Source: Bacillota bacterium (GTDB taxonomy: Bacteria; Bacillota; Sulfobacillia; RBS10-35; Bu92). Taken from it: a stretch of 64,000 nt of DNA. The position numbers were made by a program, and so were the translations under genes. The notes beneath the pieces were generated by a model. It saw only the letters and a program-made list of their open reading frames with translations, ran no database searches and was not told where the DNA came from. Below are positions 56,787 to 64,000 of this stretch, in pieces. The stretch covers positions 124,001 through 188,000 of the forward strand of contig JADBKN010000051.1 in NCBI GenBank assembly GCA_014896375.1, written 5' to 3'. Numbering within the stretch: the stretch's first letter is position 1; the number at the start of each line of letters is the position of its first letter.

Positions 56787-57021
56787 CGCCGCCGCCTCCC
56801 GTCCGCACGACTGTCGCCGTCCGCCGCCGGCGCGGGACGTCGTAGGTCCATGTCACCGCGTACTCCCCGCCGCAGTCCCGGCAGCGCAGGCCGTACGTCT
56901 CGCGCTGCCCGCGGAACCGCCGGCTCATCGGGTCCGCCGCGTAGGTCGCGCTACAGTAGGGGCATCGCAGCTCGTCCCCGACGCGCGGCGGCCGCCGCGC
57001 CGGCACGATCACCACGCCCAC
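56776..57021 (-). CDS. Zinc-ribbon small phage protein
   Basis: LRCPYCSATYAADPMSRRFRGQRETYGLRCRDCGGEY. Confidence 0.6.
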   Translation of the reverse strand: MGVVIVPARRPPRVGDELRCPYCSATYAADPMSRRFRGQRETYGLRCRDCGGEYAVTWTYDVPRRRRTATVVRTGGGGDAA

Positions 57022-57158
57022 GGGACCACCACCTCAGCGGCGGTGCGGATGATGTGGAGCCAGATCGCCGCGATGGCCACGATGCCGGCGACTCCGACGG
57101 CCATGGCGGCCGCCCACGTGATCGCCACGATCTTGGCCGCGCGTCCCAGGTCGTCCAT
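57009..57158 (-). CDS. Single-TM 49-aa small phage protein
   Basis: Below ORF-track cutoff; read directly: MDDLGRAAKIVAITWAAAMAVGVAGIVAIAAIWLHIIRTAAEVVVPWAW*. Confidence 0.5.
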   Translation of the reverse strand: MDDLGRAAKIVAITWAAAMAVGVAGIVAIAAIWLHIIRTAAEVVVPWAW

Positions 57159-57245
57159 CCTCCCGCCCCCTCTCGATCACCCGCGCCCAGGCGCGGGCGG
57201 TTCTCTTGTTGAGTCCGAATCTCACGAGGTCTGCGACAATGGAGG

Positions 57246-57512
57246 TCATGACGCCACCTGCTCGCTGCGCCGCTCCAGCCACTCGTCGATGGCCTTCAGC
57301 GGGACGACCCACTTGTCCCCGACCTTGAAGGCCTTGATCTCGCCCGCCAAGCAGAGCCGGCGGGTGATGTCGCGGGAGAGGCCGATGCTCTCGGCTGCCT
57401 CGTCGAGCGTCAGGGCCTTGCGCTCCGGCTTGCTCAGGTGCTCGATCAGCTCACCGATCCGGTCGGCCAGGAGCGCCAGCTGCGTCTCCATCGCTGTGCG
57501 CGGCACGTCCAA
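57246..57512 (-). CDS. HTH_17/excisionase-like DNA-binding protein
   Basis: LTLDEAAESIGLSRDITRRLCLAGEIKAFKVGDKWVVPLKAIDEWLE. Confidence 0.75.
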   Translation of the reverse strand: MDVPRTAMETQLALLADRIGELIEHLSKPERKALTLDEAAESIGLSRDITRRLCLAGEIKAFKVGDKWVVPLKAIDEWLERRSEQVAS

Positions 57513-57520
57513 CCTCCTCC

Positions 57521-57964
57521 CTAGGCCACGGCCTTGAGGCCGTACTTGGCGAGCTTCCGCTCGTGGAGCCGCCGGACTTGGTCGAGGTCGACGCGCCCGG
57601 CCAGCGAGACCAGCAGCGCGCCGATGGCCGTGTACACGTCGTAGACCTGACCCATGTCGTCGACCCTGATCTGCCTGCCATGGCGGATGTCCTCGTCGAG
57701 CCGTCGCGCTGCATCTCGCGCCTCCTCAAGCTCCTCCAGCAGCCACGCGACCGCCTCCGAAGGCGTGTCGCCAAAGGCCGGTGTGGAATGCCCCAGGAGC
57801 AACTGCGGCGCGTCGTACAGCCGGGCAAGGACTTGCAGCACCTCGATGGGCGCCTTACCTGTGGCCTCGTACCTGCTGAGCGTGGACCGGTCGATGTTGG
57901 CCGCCCGCGCCGCTTCCGCTTGGCTAATGCCCTTGAGCGTCCGGGCCAGTCTCAGCTCCGTCAC
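57521..57964 (-). CDS. XRE HTH protein
   Basis: LARTLKGISQAEAARAANIDRSTLSRYEATGKAPIEVLQVLARLY; GTG start with upstream GGAAGGAGG. Confidence 0.8.
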   Translation of the reverse strand: MTELRLARTLKGISQAEAARAANIDRSTLSRYEATGKAPIEVLQVLARLYDAPQLLLGHSTPAFGDTPSEAVAWLLEELEEARDAARRLDEDIRHGRQIRVDDMGQVYDVYTAIGALLVSLAGRVDLDQVRRLHERKLAKYGLKAVA

Positions 57965-58046
57965 GCTGTCACCTCCTTCCAGGTATCCCCTCCCCTTGCA
58001 CCGAACCCTGATGCGGGTGAGGGCGTGGGCGAAGGGAGGGAATCGC

Positions 58047-58238
58047 TTGACCACTGACCAAGAGATCGCCCGCGACATCGTCGTCGCCATGATCCAGAGC
58101 GGCATGCTCACGCCGCCAACGATCCAGACCGACCCGTCCCAGAACGCTGAACCCGTAGCCGCCGCTTACCGCATCATCCTGGCCGCCGTCCGCGAGGACG
58201 GCTCCGTCTACGAGAAGCGCGGCATCCACTCCGTTTAG
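58047..58238 (+). CDS. Small phage hypothetical protein
   Basis: 63 aa from TTG: TTDQEIARDIVVAMIQSGMLTPPTIQ; GGGAGGGAA upstream. Confidence 0.5.
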   Translation: MTTDQEIARDIVVAMIQSGMLTPPTIQTDPSQNAEPVAAAYRIILAAVREDGSVYEKRGIHSV

Positions 58239-58561
58239 CACAGCGCGAGATAGTCGCGGATCAGGGTGCTCTGCGCTTCCACGAGCCTCTCCAGCTGCTC
58301 AGGCTGCCAGGAGTGCTCGCGAATCGCCCGGTCGACCTCCGCGATCTGCTTGAGCAACAGGGTGCGGATGTCGGCCTTGCTCTCTGGAACCTGCTTCACG
58401 CCCTCACCCCCTGCCAACTTGCGCCCGATCTCGCGCGTCAAAAGTCGCGCCATGTTCTCGCCGTCGACGTGTAGCACCACGGTCTTGGCCTCACCGCAGC
58501 GGCACCGTTGGCTGGTTGGCGCCGCCGGTGACGTGTCAGTCGTCTTGTCGATCTCTGCCAC
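58235..58561 (-). CDS. Phage hypothetical protein
   Basis: VAEIDKTTDTSPAAPTSQRCRCGEAKTVVLHVDGENMARLL. Confidence 0.5.
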   Translation of the reverse strand: MAEIDKTTDTSPAAPTSQRCRCGEAKTVVLHVDGENMARLLTREIGRKLAGGEGVKQVPESKADIRTLLLKQIAEVDRAIREHSWQPEQLERLVEAQSTLIRDYLALC

Positions 58562-58640
58562 GTCCTCACCCCCTCCCGTCGCATGTCTGCACCGCCTGCT
58601 GAGTGCCAGCCGGTAGGCTGAGCCCCAGCACAACGGTTAG

Positions 58641-58856
58641 GTGGTGATTCAGTTGTCAAGGTCCAGGTCCGCACCAGCCGAGATCAGCCGCGTCCGCCTG
58701 TTCACCGCCGGCGACGCCCGCGATCTCGAGCGCCAGATCAACGAGTGGCTTGCCGCTCATCCCTGCCGCCAGGTCCGGTTTCTCCAGCTCGCCACGGACG
58801 GCGAGGAGACCTACACCGTACTGGCGGCTTACGAGGTGCCCGAGGATGCGGGCTAG
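58641..58856 (+). CDS. Phage hypothetical protein
   Basis: 71 aa ORF. Confidence 0.4.
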   Translation: MVIQLSRSRSAPAEISRVRLFTAGDARDLERQINEWLAAHPCRQVRFLQLATDGEETYTVLAAYEVPEDAG

Positions 58857-59077
58857 GCCGGCCGCTTCTCCACCTCGTCGCCGAGCAGGTCGTGGACCGC
58901 CACGCCAAGGGCTTTGGCGATCAACGACAGGCGGCGAAGCGAGACAGCGCGGTTGTCGGACTCATAACGCGAGATGGTCGAATCATCCGTCCCGATGGCC
59001 CGGGCCAGCCGGGCCTGGCTCCAGCCCTTAGCCTCGCGGGCAGCCCGGATTTTCTGCCCGGTCGTCACGTCAATCAC
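58853..59077 (-). CDS. Cro-like XRE repressor
   Basis: TGQKIRAAREAKGWSQARLARAIGTDDSTISRYESDNRAVSLRRLSLIAKALGVAVHDLLGDEV; divergent from 59264 gene. Confidence 0.82.
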   Translation of the reverse strand: MIDVTTGQKIRAAREAKGWSQARLARAIGTDDSTISRYESDNRAVSLRRLSLIAKALGVAVHDLLGDEVEKRPA

Positions 59078-59263
59078 CTCCGTCCTTGACTGCGCGTCAA
59101 TCGTACTGCCGGTTTGGCAGGGTGGTCAAAGTCGATGGTGGCGATTGGGCGCCTCTGGCGGGCATTGTGGTGGCGTTTTGACAGGAAGGAGGCGGCAGAA
59201 ATGGAAATCGCGCAGGATTCCTCGCTTTTTCTCATGTCCGACTTGCCGTATAGTCAAAACACC

Positions 59264-60040
59264 ATGACAGACGAGCAGCTTCGGGAGACATTGGCGCGCC
59301 AACTGCGGCGCTTTCGAGAGGCGGCGGGAATGAGTCAGGCGGACCTCGGCAGGGCCGCTCATGTAGATGACTCGGCCATTTCCCGCATCGAGGGAAAATC
59401 GCGTCTGCCTGCGCTCGACACTCTGGTCCGAATCGCCGAGGCCCTGAGTGTGCCCATTTCCGCCCTCTTAGGCGAAACTCAATCGCTCCCCGACCTCCGT
59501 CGCGTCCTTCGTGACCCGGATGCCGAAGTCACGTACCGGGGCCGGCGGCTCACGGACGAAGAAAAGGAACATCTGCTGACCCTGATCGACGCGGCACTCG
59601 CGCTGCGTGACGTGAAGCCAACAGAGGAGAGCGCTGCTCAGGAGCGCCCGCGCATTCGCGATTTCGAGTGGCAGATGGCCCTTGAGTTGGCACGCTTTAT
59701 CAAGAACACCAAGCTGTCGGTGGATGCTACCGCCCGCGAGTTTGGCATTGAGCGCGATGATGTGGTCCACGCCATCTATGAGGTCCTGCCGGCCATCCAC
59801 CCGGGGATGTACCAAGAAGTGAAGGCCATTCTTGACCACAAGATCGATCCTAGTAGCGATGAGGACTTGGCTGAGCAGCGCGTGGTCAACGCCGCTCCGT
59901 ACCCCCGCGCCGCGCACTCGCCGGACCCCGGCACATACGTCGAGGGCGACCCGCGCATGGACAAGTACCTGCGGGATCTTGAGAAGCGCATCAGGGCTGG
60001 AATTGCGGAGCGGAAGAGGCGGGAGAAGGGCGAGGGCTGA
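59264..60040 (+). CDS. CI/ImmR-like XRE repressor
   Basis: RQLRRFREAAGMSQADLGRAAHVDDSAISRIEGKSRLPALDTLVRIAEALSVPISALLG; C-terminal half has no recognisable S24 peptidase motif. Confidence 0.82.
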   Translation: MTDEQLRETLARQLRRFREAAGMSQADLGRAAHVDDSAISRIEGKSRLPALDTLVRIAEALSVPISALLGETQSLPDLRRVLRDPDAEVTYRGRRLTDEEKEHLLTLIDAALALRDVKPTEESAAQERPRIRDFEWQMALELARFIKNTKLSVDATAREFGIERDDVVHAIYEVLPAIHPGMYQEVKAILDHKIDPSSDEDLAEQRVVNAAPYPRAAHSPDPGTYVEGDPRMDKYLRDLEKRIRAGIAERKRREKGEG

Positions 60041-60705
60041 TGAGGCGGGTCCGGAGCTTCCGTTGGGTCGGGCCAGTGGTACTGACCGAGGCCGACCTAC
60101 TGTCGCTGCGGGACGCAATATGCCGGTTCTTTCCCGAGTCCTCCGTCACGATTGGCGTGGAAACGCTGCGGGGCGACGTTGTGGATGGACTAACGTGGGA
60201 CGATCTGCCCGAGTTCTATGCGGAGGGGCTTCGGGAGGTTACGGTACACATCGACAACAAGAGCGTCAGCGGCTCGATTCATATGAGGTCGTTGGCGCCA
60301 GGTGCGTCCTTGCACGCTCACGGACAAGATCTGCCGGATGTCCATGCGTGTATGGATCAACTGGTACGGATTATGAGGCCCTATCGTCGGCCATGGAGAA
60401 GGGTCATCCACGACCTTTGGATCTCGTTCCCCATGACTGTTGCCATCTACGCGACACCGTTCATATTGGAACGGACGTTTCATCTGTCGCGGCCGCTATT
60501 CCTTGTCCTCTCCGGCGCCAGCCTTCTCCTCGGTGTAAGCATCTTCTTCATATGGCCAAGCATATTCCCCGCGGCGGACCTGCTGCCGGAGCGGCGCCGA
60601 AGCCTAGTGCGCCCGGTACGGTCGTTCCTGGGGTGGATTCTTCCGATACTGCTATCGTCGCTGTTCGGCGCGATGGCCTCGCGCTTGTTCGAGCATTTTC
60701 CGTAG
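60040..60705 (+). CDS. Membrane protein of unknown function in immunity region
   Basis: C-terminal hydrophobic segments (WISFPMTVAIYATPFIL; PLFLVLSGASLLLGVSIFFIWPSIF; FLGWILPILLSSLFGAMA); start overlaps repressor stop. Confidence 0.65.
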   Translation: MRRVRSFRWVGPVVLTEADLLSLRDAICRFFPESSVTIGVETLRGDVVDGLTWDDLPEFYAEGLREVTVHIDNKSVSGSIHMRSLAPGASLHAHGQDLPDVHACMDQLVRIMRPYRRPWRRVIHDLWISFPMTVAIYATPFILERTFHLSRPLFLVLSGASLLLGVSIFFIWPSIFPAADLLPERRRSLVRPVRSFLGWILPILLSSLFGAMASRLFEHFP

Positions 60706-60846
60706 CGCACCCGTGGCGTAGATGATGGCGACGTTCACGGCAATGCCGGTCGTCTCGGCCACCCATAGCGGGAGGAGTCTGGACAACGCGACCGCCACGA
60801 TGAGCTGCACACCGGCCGCCAACCAGAAAATGTGGGTGAGGCTCAT
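60652..60846 (-). CDS. Small membrane protein
   Basis: MSLTHIFWLAAGVQLIVAVALSRLLPLWVAETTGIAVNVAIIYATGALRKMLEQ. Confidence 0.5.
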   Translation of the reverse strand: MSLTHIFWLAAGVQLIVAVALSRLLPLWVAETTGIAVNVAIIYATGALRKMLEQARGHRAEQRR

Positions 60847-60895
60847 GCGGTCATCCCCCTGCCTCGAATTTAGCACAGACCCGAGAGGGCACCCT

Positions 60896-61468
60896 ATGGA
60901 CAGGCTCTTCAAGATCGTCGCCGACGAAGGCATAGACCTCGAATATGCAGACTTATCCGGCGCGCCCAGGAAGCTCCTGGGCGTGTACTATCCCCGGCCG
61001 CCGCTGATCGTGCTGGACCGCAGCGTGGAGCGCAACGTCCCGCTCCATCGGTCTGTGCTGGCGGAAGAGCTGGGCCACCACTTCACGGTGCCGCGGGCCG
61101 ACGTCGCCTCCGCCTACACGAGCTACAGCGCCCAGGTGGAGCTGTCGCGCGACGAGCGACGGGCGCTGCGGTGGGCGTGCGACATGCTGCTGCCGGTCAT
61201 GGAGTTCGCAGATGCGGCGGCGACCCTTGAGGCGGACATGCCCCTCGGGGCCGTCGTCGAGCAGTTGGCCGAGATGTTCGTGGTCACTCCCTGGCTCGTA
61301 TGGCGCCGCATCCATTTCCTCCGAGAGGACATGCGCGCCAAGGGGCTGCGGGTCAAGCCGCGCGACGTCTTCGCGCCCCTGCTTGTGGCCGCCCGTTGGG
61401 GTGCGGCCGCCATCACGGCCACGGCGGGTGTCGTGTCCATGTGGTCCAACCTGGGAGGTGCAGCGTAG
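60896..61468 (+). CDS. ImmA/IrrE-family metallopeptidase
   Basis: HRSVLAEELGHHFTVPRADVASAYTSYSAQVELSRDERRALRWACDMLLP. Confidence 0.8.
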   Translation: MDRLFKIVADEGIDLEYADLSGAPRKLLGVYYPRPPLIVLDRSVERNVPLHRSVLAEELGHHFTVPRADVASAYTSYSAQVELSRDERRALRWACDMLLPVMEFADAAATLEADMPLGAVVEQLAEMFVVTPWLVWRRIHFLREDMRAKGLRVKPRDVFAPLLVAARWGAAAITATAGVVSMWSNLGGAA

Positions 61469-61469
61469 G

Positions 61470-62591
61470 ATGCCCGGACACTACCGCTGGAACGCCAGCC
61501 GCGACGCGTGGGAGGTCGTCGTCGACCTCGGGACCATCGGCGGCCGCCGACGCCGCCGGACGAGGCTCGTGCGCGGTTCTGAGGACGAGGCCAAAGAGGT
61601 CCTGGCGGACATGCTCCGGGAGGTGCAGGAGGGCGTCCTGCCGAGCTCGCAGACGGTGGCATGGTACCTGATGCGCTGGATCGAGGGGCGCCGGGACAAC
61701 CTGAAGCCGACCGGCTACCAGGCGTACGAGCGCGCCATCCGGCTCCACATCGCGCCGCGGATCGGCCGCGTCCGGCTCGATAAGCTGACGGCCGTGGACC
61801 TCCAGGCGCTCTATGCCGACCTCCGCAAAGCTGGCCTCGCGCCGAAGTACGTGCGCTTCGTCCACGCCACGCTCCGCAAGGCCCTGGGCGACGCCGAGCG
61901 AATGCGGCTCCTCCGCTATAACCCCGCCGCCGCCGTGGAGCCGCCGCGCGTCCCACCGAGGCGGGAGCTACGGACGCTCACCCCGCAAGAGGCCGCGATG
62001 GTGCTGGCCGCCGCGAAGGACGAGCGCCACGGCGATCTCATCATTGTGGCGCTCCTCACGGGCCTGCGCCTGGGCGAGCTCCTTGCGCTCACCTGGAGCG
62101 ACGTGGACCTCGACGGCGCCATGATCCACGTCTCAAAGAGCGTCTTCGTCAGCCGGCAGACGGGCGTCGTCGTCGGGCCGCCGAAGACCAAGTACGGCGT
62201 TCGGGACGTGGCGCTCGTGCCCCAGGCCGTGGCGGCGCTTCGCCGGCAGAAGAGGACGGTCGCGGAAATGCGCCTCGCGGCCGGGCCGCGCTGGCACGAC
62301 CACGACCTCGTCTTCCCCGCCCGCGACGGGCGGCACCTCGCCCCGCAGGCCGTCTCCCACCGCTGGGAGCACATTCGCCGGCGCCTGGGACTCGACGGCG
62401 TGCGGTTCCATGACCTTCGGCATACCTGGGTCACGCTCTCGCTCATCGCCGGCGGCGACCCCCTGACCGTGAGCCGCGAGGCCGGCCACGCTTCGCCCGG
62501 CTTCACCCTCGATGTGTACGGCCACCTGACCGTCGAGGCACAGCGCCGGCGGGCCGATCTCCTGAGCAAGCTCCTGGGCGGCGAGGGCTGA
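61470..62591 (+). CDS. int: Tyrosine-type site-specific integrase
   Basis: LTGLRLGELLALTWSDVDL, HDLRHTWVTLSLIAGGDPLTVSREAGHASPGFTLDVYGH. Confidence 0.95.
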   Translation: MPGHYRWNASRDAWEVVVDLGTIGGRRRRRTRLVRGSEDEAKEVLADMLREVQEGVLPSSQTVAWYLMRWIEGRRDNLKPTGYQAYERAIRLHIAPRIGRVRLDKLTAVDLQALYADLRKAGLAPKYVRFVHATLRKALGDAERMRLLRYNPAAAVEPPRVPPRRELRTLTPQEAAMVLAAAKDERHGDLIIVALLTGLRLGELLALTWSDVDLDGAMIHVSKSVFVSRQTGVVVGPPKTKYGVRDVALVPQAVAALRRQKRTVAEMRLAAGPRWHDHDLVFPARDGRHLAPQAVSHRWEHIRRRLGLDGVRFHDLRHTWVTLSLIAGGDPLTVSREAGHASPGFTLDVYGHLTVEAQRRRADLLSKLLGGEG

Positions 62592-62661
62592 TTTCTGTCT
62601 GCCCATTTGTCTGCCCATGTCTGCCCAAACAGGCCCTCACAGGTCGATGTCCGTCGCCGGA

Positions 62662-62682
62662 AACCCTTGAAAATCAAGGGTT
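62662..62682. repeat. Perfect 9-bp inverted repeat (hairpin) between integrase and tRNA remnant
   Basis: AACCCTTGA-AAA-TCAAGGGTT. Confidence 0.8.
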
Positions 62683-62709
62683 CGCGGAGCATATGTTCGC
62701 CCTCCGAGG

Positions 62710-62764
62710 GACTCAAAATCGTGTGCCCGCAAGGCGTGTGGGTTCAAATCCCACCTCCGGCACC
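62710..62764 (+). tRNA. 3' half of tRNA-Leu(CAA), attR-like remnant
   Basis: GACTCAAAATCGTGTGCCCGCAAGGCGTGTGGGTTCAAATCCCACCTCCGGCACCA: anticodon loop, variable arm, T-arm, 3' acceptor and CCA but no D-arm/5' acceptor. Confidence 0.75.
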
Positions 62765-62875
62765 AGGTTTGAAATGCTTGAATGGCGCGGCCTTCGGGCC
62801 GCGCCGCTCGTTTTTGGACCGGGCGCCGATACGGGATCGATGGCCGGCGCCGCCCGCCCCTTCATCCACTGCCCG

Positions 62876-63544
62876 TCACTGGCTGCCTTCCAACGGCTGG
62901 CTCTGCACGTCCGCGAGCCGCCAGCCTTCCGGCGTCTTCTGTAGCACGATGCGCACGTCCACGGTGGAGGTGAAGGCCGAGCCGCCCCACTCGCTGGCCG
63001 GGTAATGCTCCTGCAAGCGCTCCTGCACGACGGCCGTGCGGTCGTCGGCGGACACCAGCTTGAGCGAGAGCACCGTTTCACGGTCGGGGAACGTCCACTC
63101 GCCCTCGCCGCCCGCAAATTCGCTCGACATCGCGGAGGCCAGCGTCTCCGCGTACTCCGGCGTGGCGAGTGCGGCCAACTCCTGGCGCATCTGCGCAAGG
63201 AGTTCGTCTTGGAAGGAAGAGGCGCGCTCGCCCAGCGCCAGCCAGGCCTCCGCCGCGCCGCGGATGACCATGCGCGCCTGTTTGTCCAGCGTGTACGCGA
63301 GCGCCGCCAGGCCGTCGGCCGAGGGCGGGTCGGGCAGCACGTAGCGCTGCAGGCGCTGCTGCGCCTCGGCCGCAGTGGAGGCGGGCGGCTCGGATGAGGA
63401 CGGCTCCGAAGCCGGCCCCGCCTCCGATGACGGTGCGCCGGCGGTCTCCGAGGACGCGGCCGGGCGCGAGCCGGACCACGGCGCGCTGCAGCCTCCCAGA
63501 AGTATCAGCAGCATCGCGGCCGCGGCCCAACGGATCGCCTTCAC
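62876..63544 (-). CDS. Secreted lipoprotein of unknown function
   Basis: Lipobox MLLILLGGCSAPW then Ser/Ala/Pro-rich linker. Confidence 0.7.
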   Translation of the reverse strand: MKAIRWAAAAMLLILLGGCSAPWSGSRPAASSETAGAPSSEAGPASEPSSSEPPASTAAEAQQRLQRYVLPDPPSADGLAALAYTLDKQARMVIRGAAEAWLALGERASSFQDELLAQMRQELAALATPEYAETLASAMSSEFAGGEGEWTFPDRETVLSLKLVSADDRTAVVQERLQEHYPASEWGGSAFTSTVDVRIVLQKTPEGWRLADVQSQPLEGSQ

Positions 63545-63589
63545 GCCGCCATCCCCTCCACCCTCAGGCCATCGGCCGAGTCGTTCTGC

Positions 63590-63970
63590 CTAGTTCTCCG
63601 ATTTCGTGAGCCTCGGCATGTTTTCGACGCGGATGTCGAGGTCGATCAGTTCCCCGCCGCGCAGCACGGTGAGCTTCGCGCGCTCGCCGGGCCGGCGGCG
63701 CGCCAGCGCGCGGCGGATCGCGCCGAGGCTGGCGACGGACAGGCCGTCCACCCCCACGACGAGGTCGAGCGGCTCCACGCCGGCGTCCCGGCCCGGGCCC
63801 TCCGATGCCACATACGCCACGACGACGCCGCGGTCCACGGGCAGGTCGAAGAGGCGCACGAGGGCCTGGTCGATCACCTCCGGCTCGCCGCCGAAGCCGA
63901 GCCAGGGGTGGGTCGCCTCGCCGTACTCGATGATCTGGTTGGCGACGCGCCAGATCGTCTCCGCCTGCAC
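63590..63970 (-). CDS. PDZ-domain C-terminus of trypsin-like serine protease (HtrA/DegP type), 5' part outside window
   Basis: VVVAYVASEGPGRDAGVEPLDLVVGVDGLSVASLGAIRRALARRRPGERAKLTVLRGGELIDLDI; the frame appears open to the window edge. Confidence 0.75.
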   Translation of the reverse strand: MQAETIWRVANQIIEYGEATHPWLGFGGEPEVIDQALVRLFDLPVDRGVVVAYVASEGPGRDAGVEPLDLVVGVDGLSVASLGAIRRALARRRPGERAKLTVLRGGELIDLDIRVENMPRLTKSEN

Positions 63971-64000
63971 GGCGAGCCCGAGGCCCTGGCCCCAGGCGAT

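Larger units (their letters stand above)
32974..62764. mobile_element. Left-truncated HK97-like siphovirus prophage
   Basis: Integrase, repressor, RecT/exonuclease, DnaB, RusA, terminase, portal, capsid, connector and tail-tube modules in contiguous order; tRNA-Leu 3' half after the integrase. Confidence 0.92.

Overview
High-GC (probably Bacillota-like) chromosomal window in two parts. (1) About 1-32.2 kb is host chromosome: C-terminal PrkA, 3-hydroxyacyl-CoA dehydrogenase, thiolase, T-box-controlled ilvE, a protein disulfide oxidoreductase with an in-frame UGA exactly at a CxxC position (candidate selenoprotein, TPT-U-PYCP), an ABC exporter divergent from a NarL-type two-component system, a Liv-type ABC operon (with a LivM-LivG fusion) ending in an atypical ureohydrolase and a sarcosine-oxidase-like enzyme, LysM protein, S9 peptidase, PLP enzyme/MFS pair, NSAR/MenC-like enzyme with GNAT, an SLH-Ig-glycosidase-like surface protein and homoserine dehydrogenase. 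(2) About 32.97-62.76 kb is a siphovirus-type (HK97-fold) prophage read from integrase leftward: integrase, ImmA/IrrE, repressor/Cro switch, Zn-ribbon small ORFs, YqaJ exonuclease/RecT, DnaD-like/DnaB, RusA, HNH/TerS/TerL, portal-MuF fusion, protease, capsid, connectors, two paralogous tail-tube genes and a frameshifted tail-assembly chaperone. It stops there: no tape measure, distal tail or lysis genes, and no intact attL tRNA, so it looks left-truncated (or the contig is misjoined). Most notable: an Ala1 class-3-like (W/C/T) intein with LAGLIDADG endonuclease in the Walker A of the large terminase, the UGA-containing oxidoreductase, a -2/+1 frameshift in the tail chaperone, and a chimeric tRNA-Leu 3' half at the right end. 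All calls come from reading sequence and translations; no database search was run.
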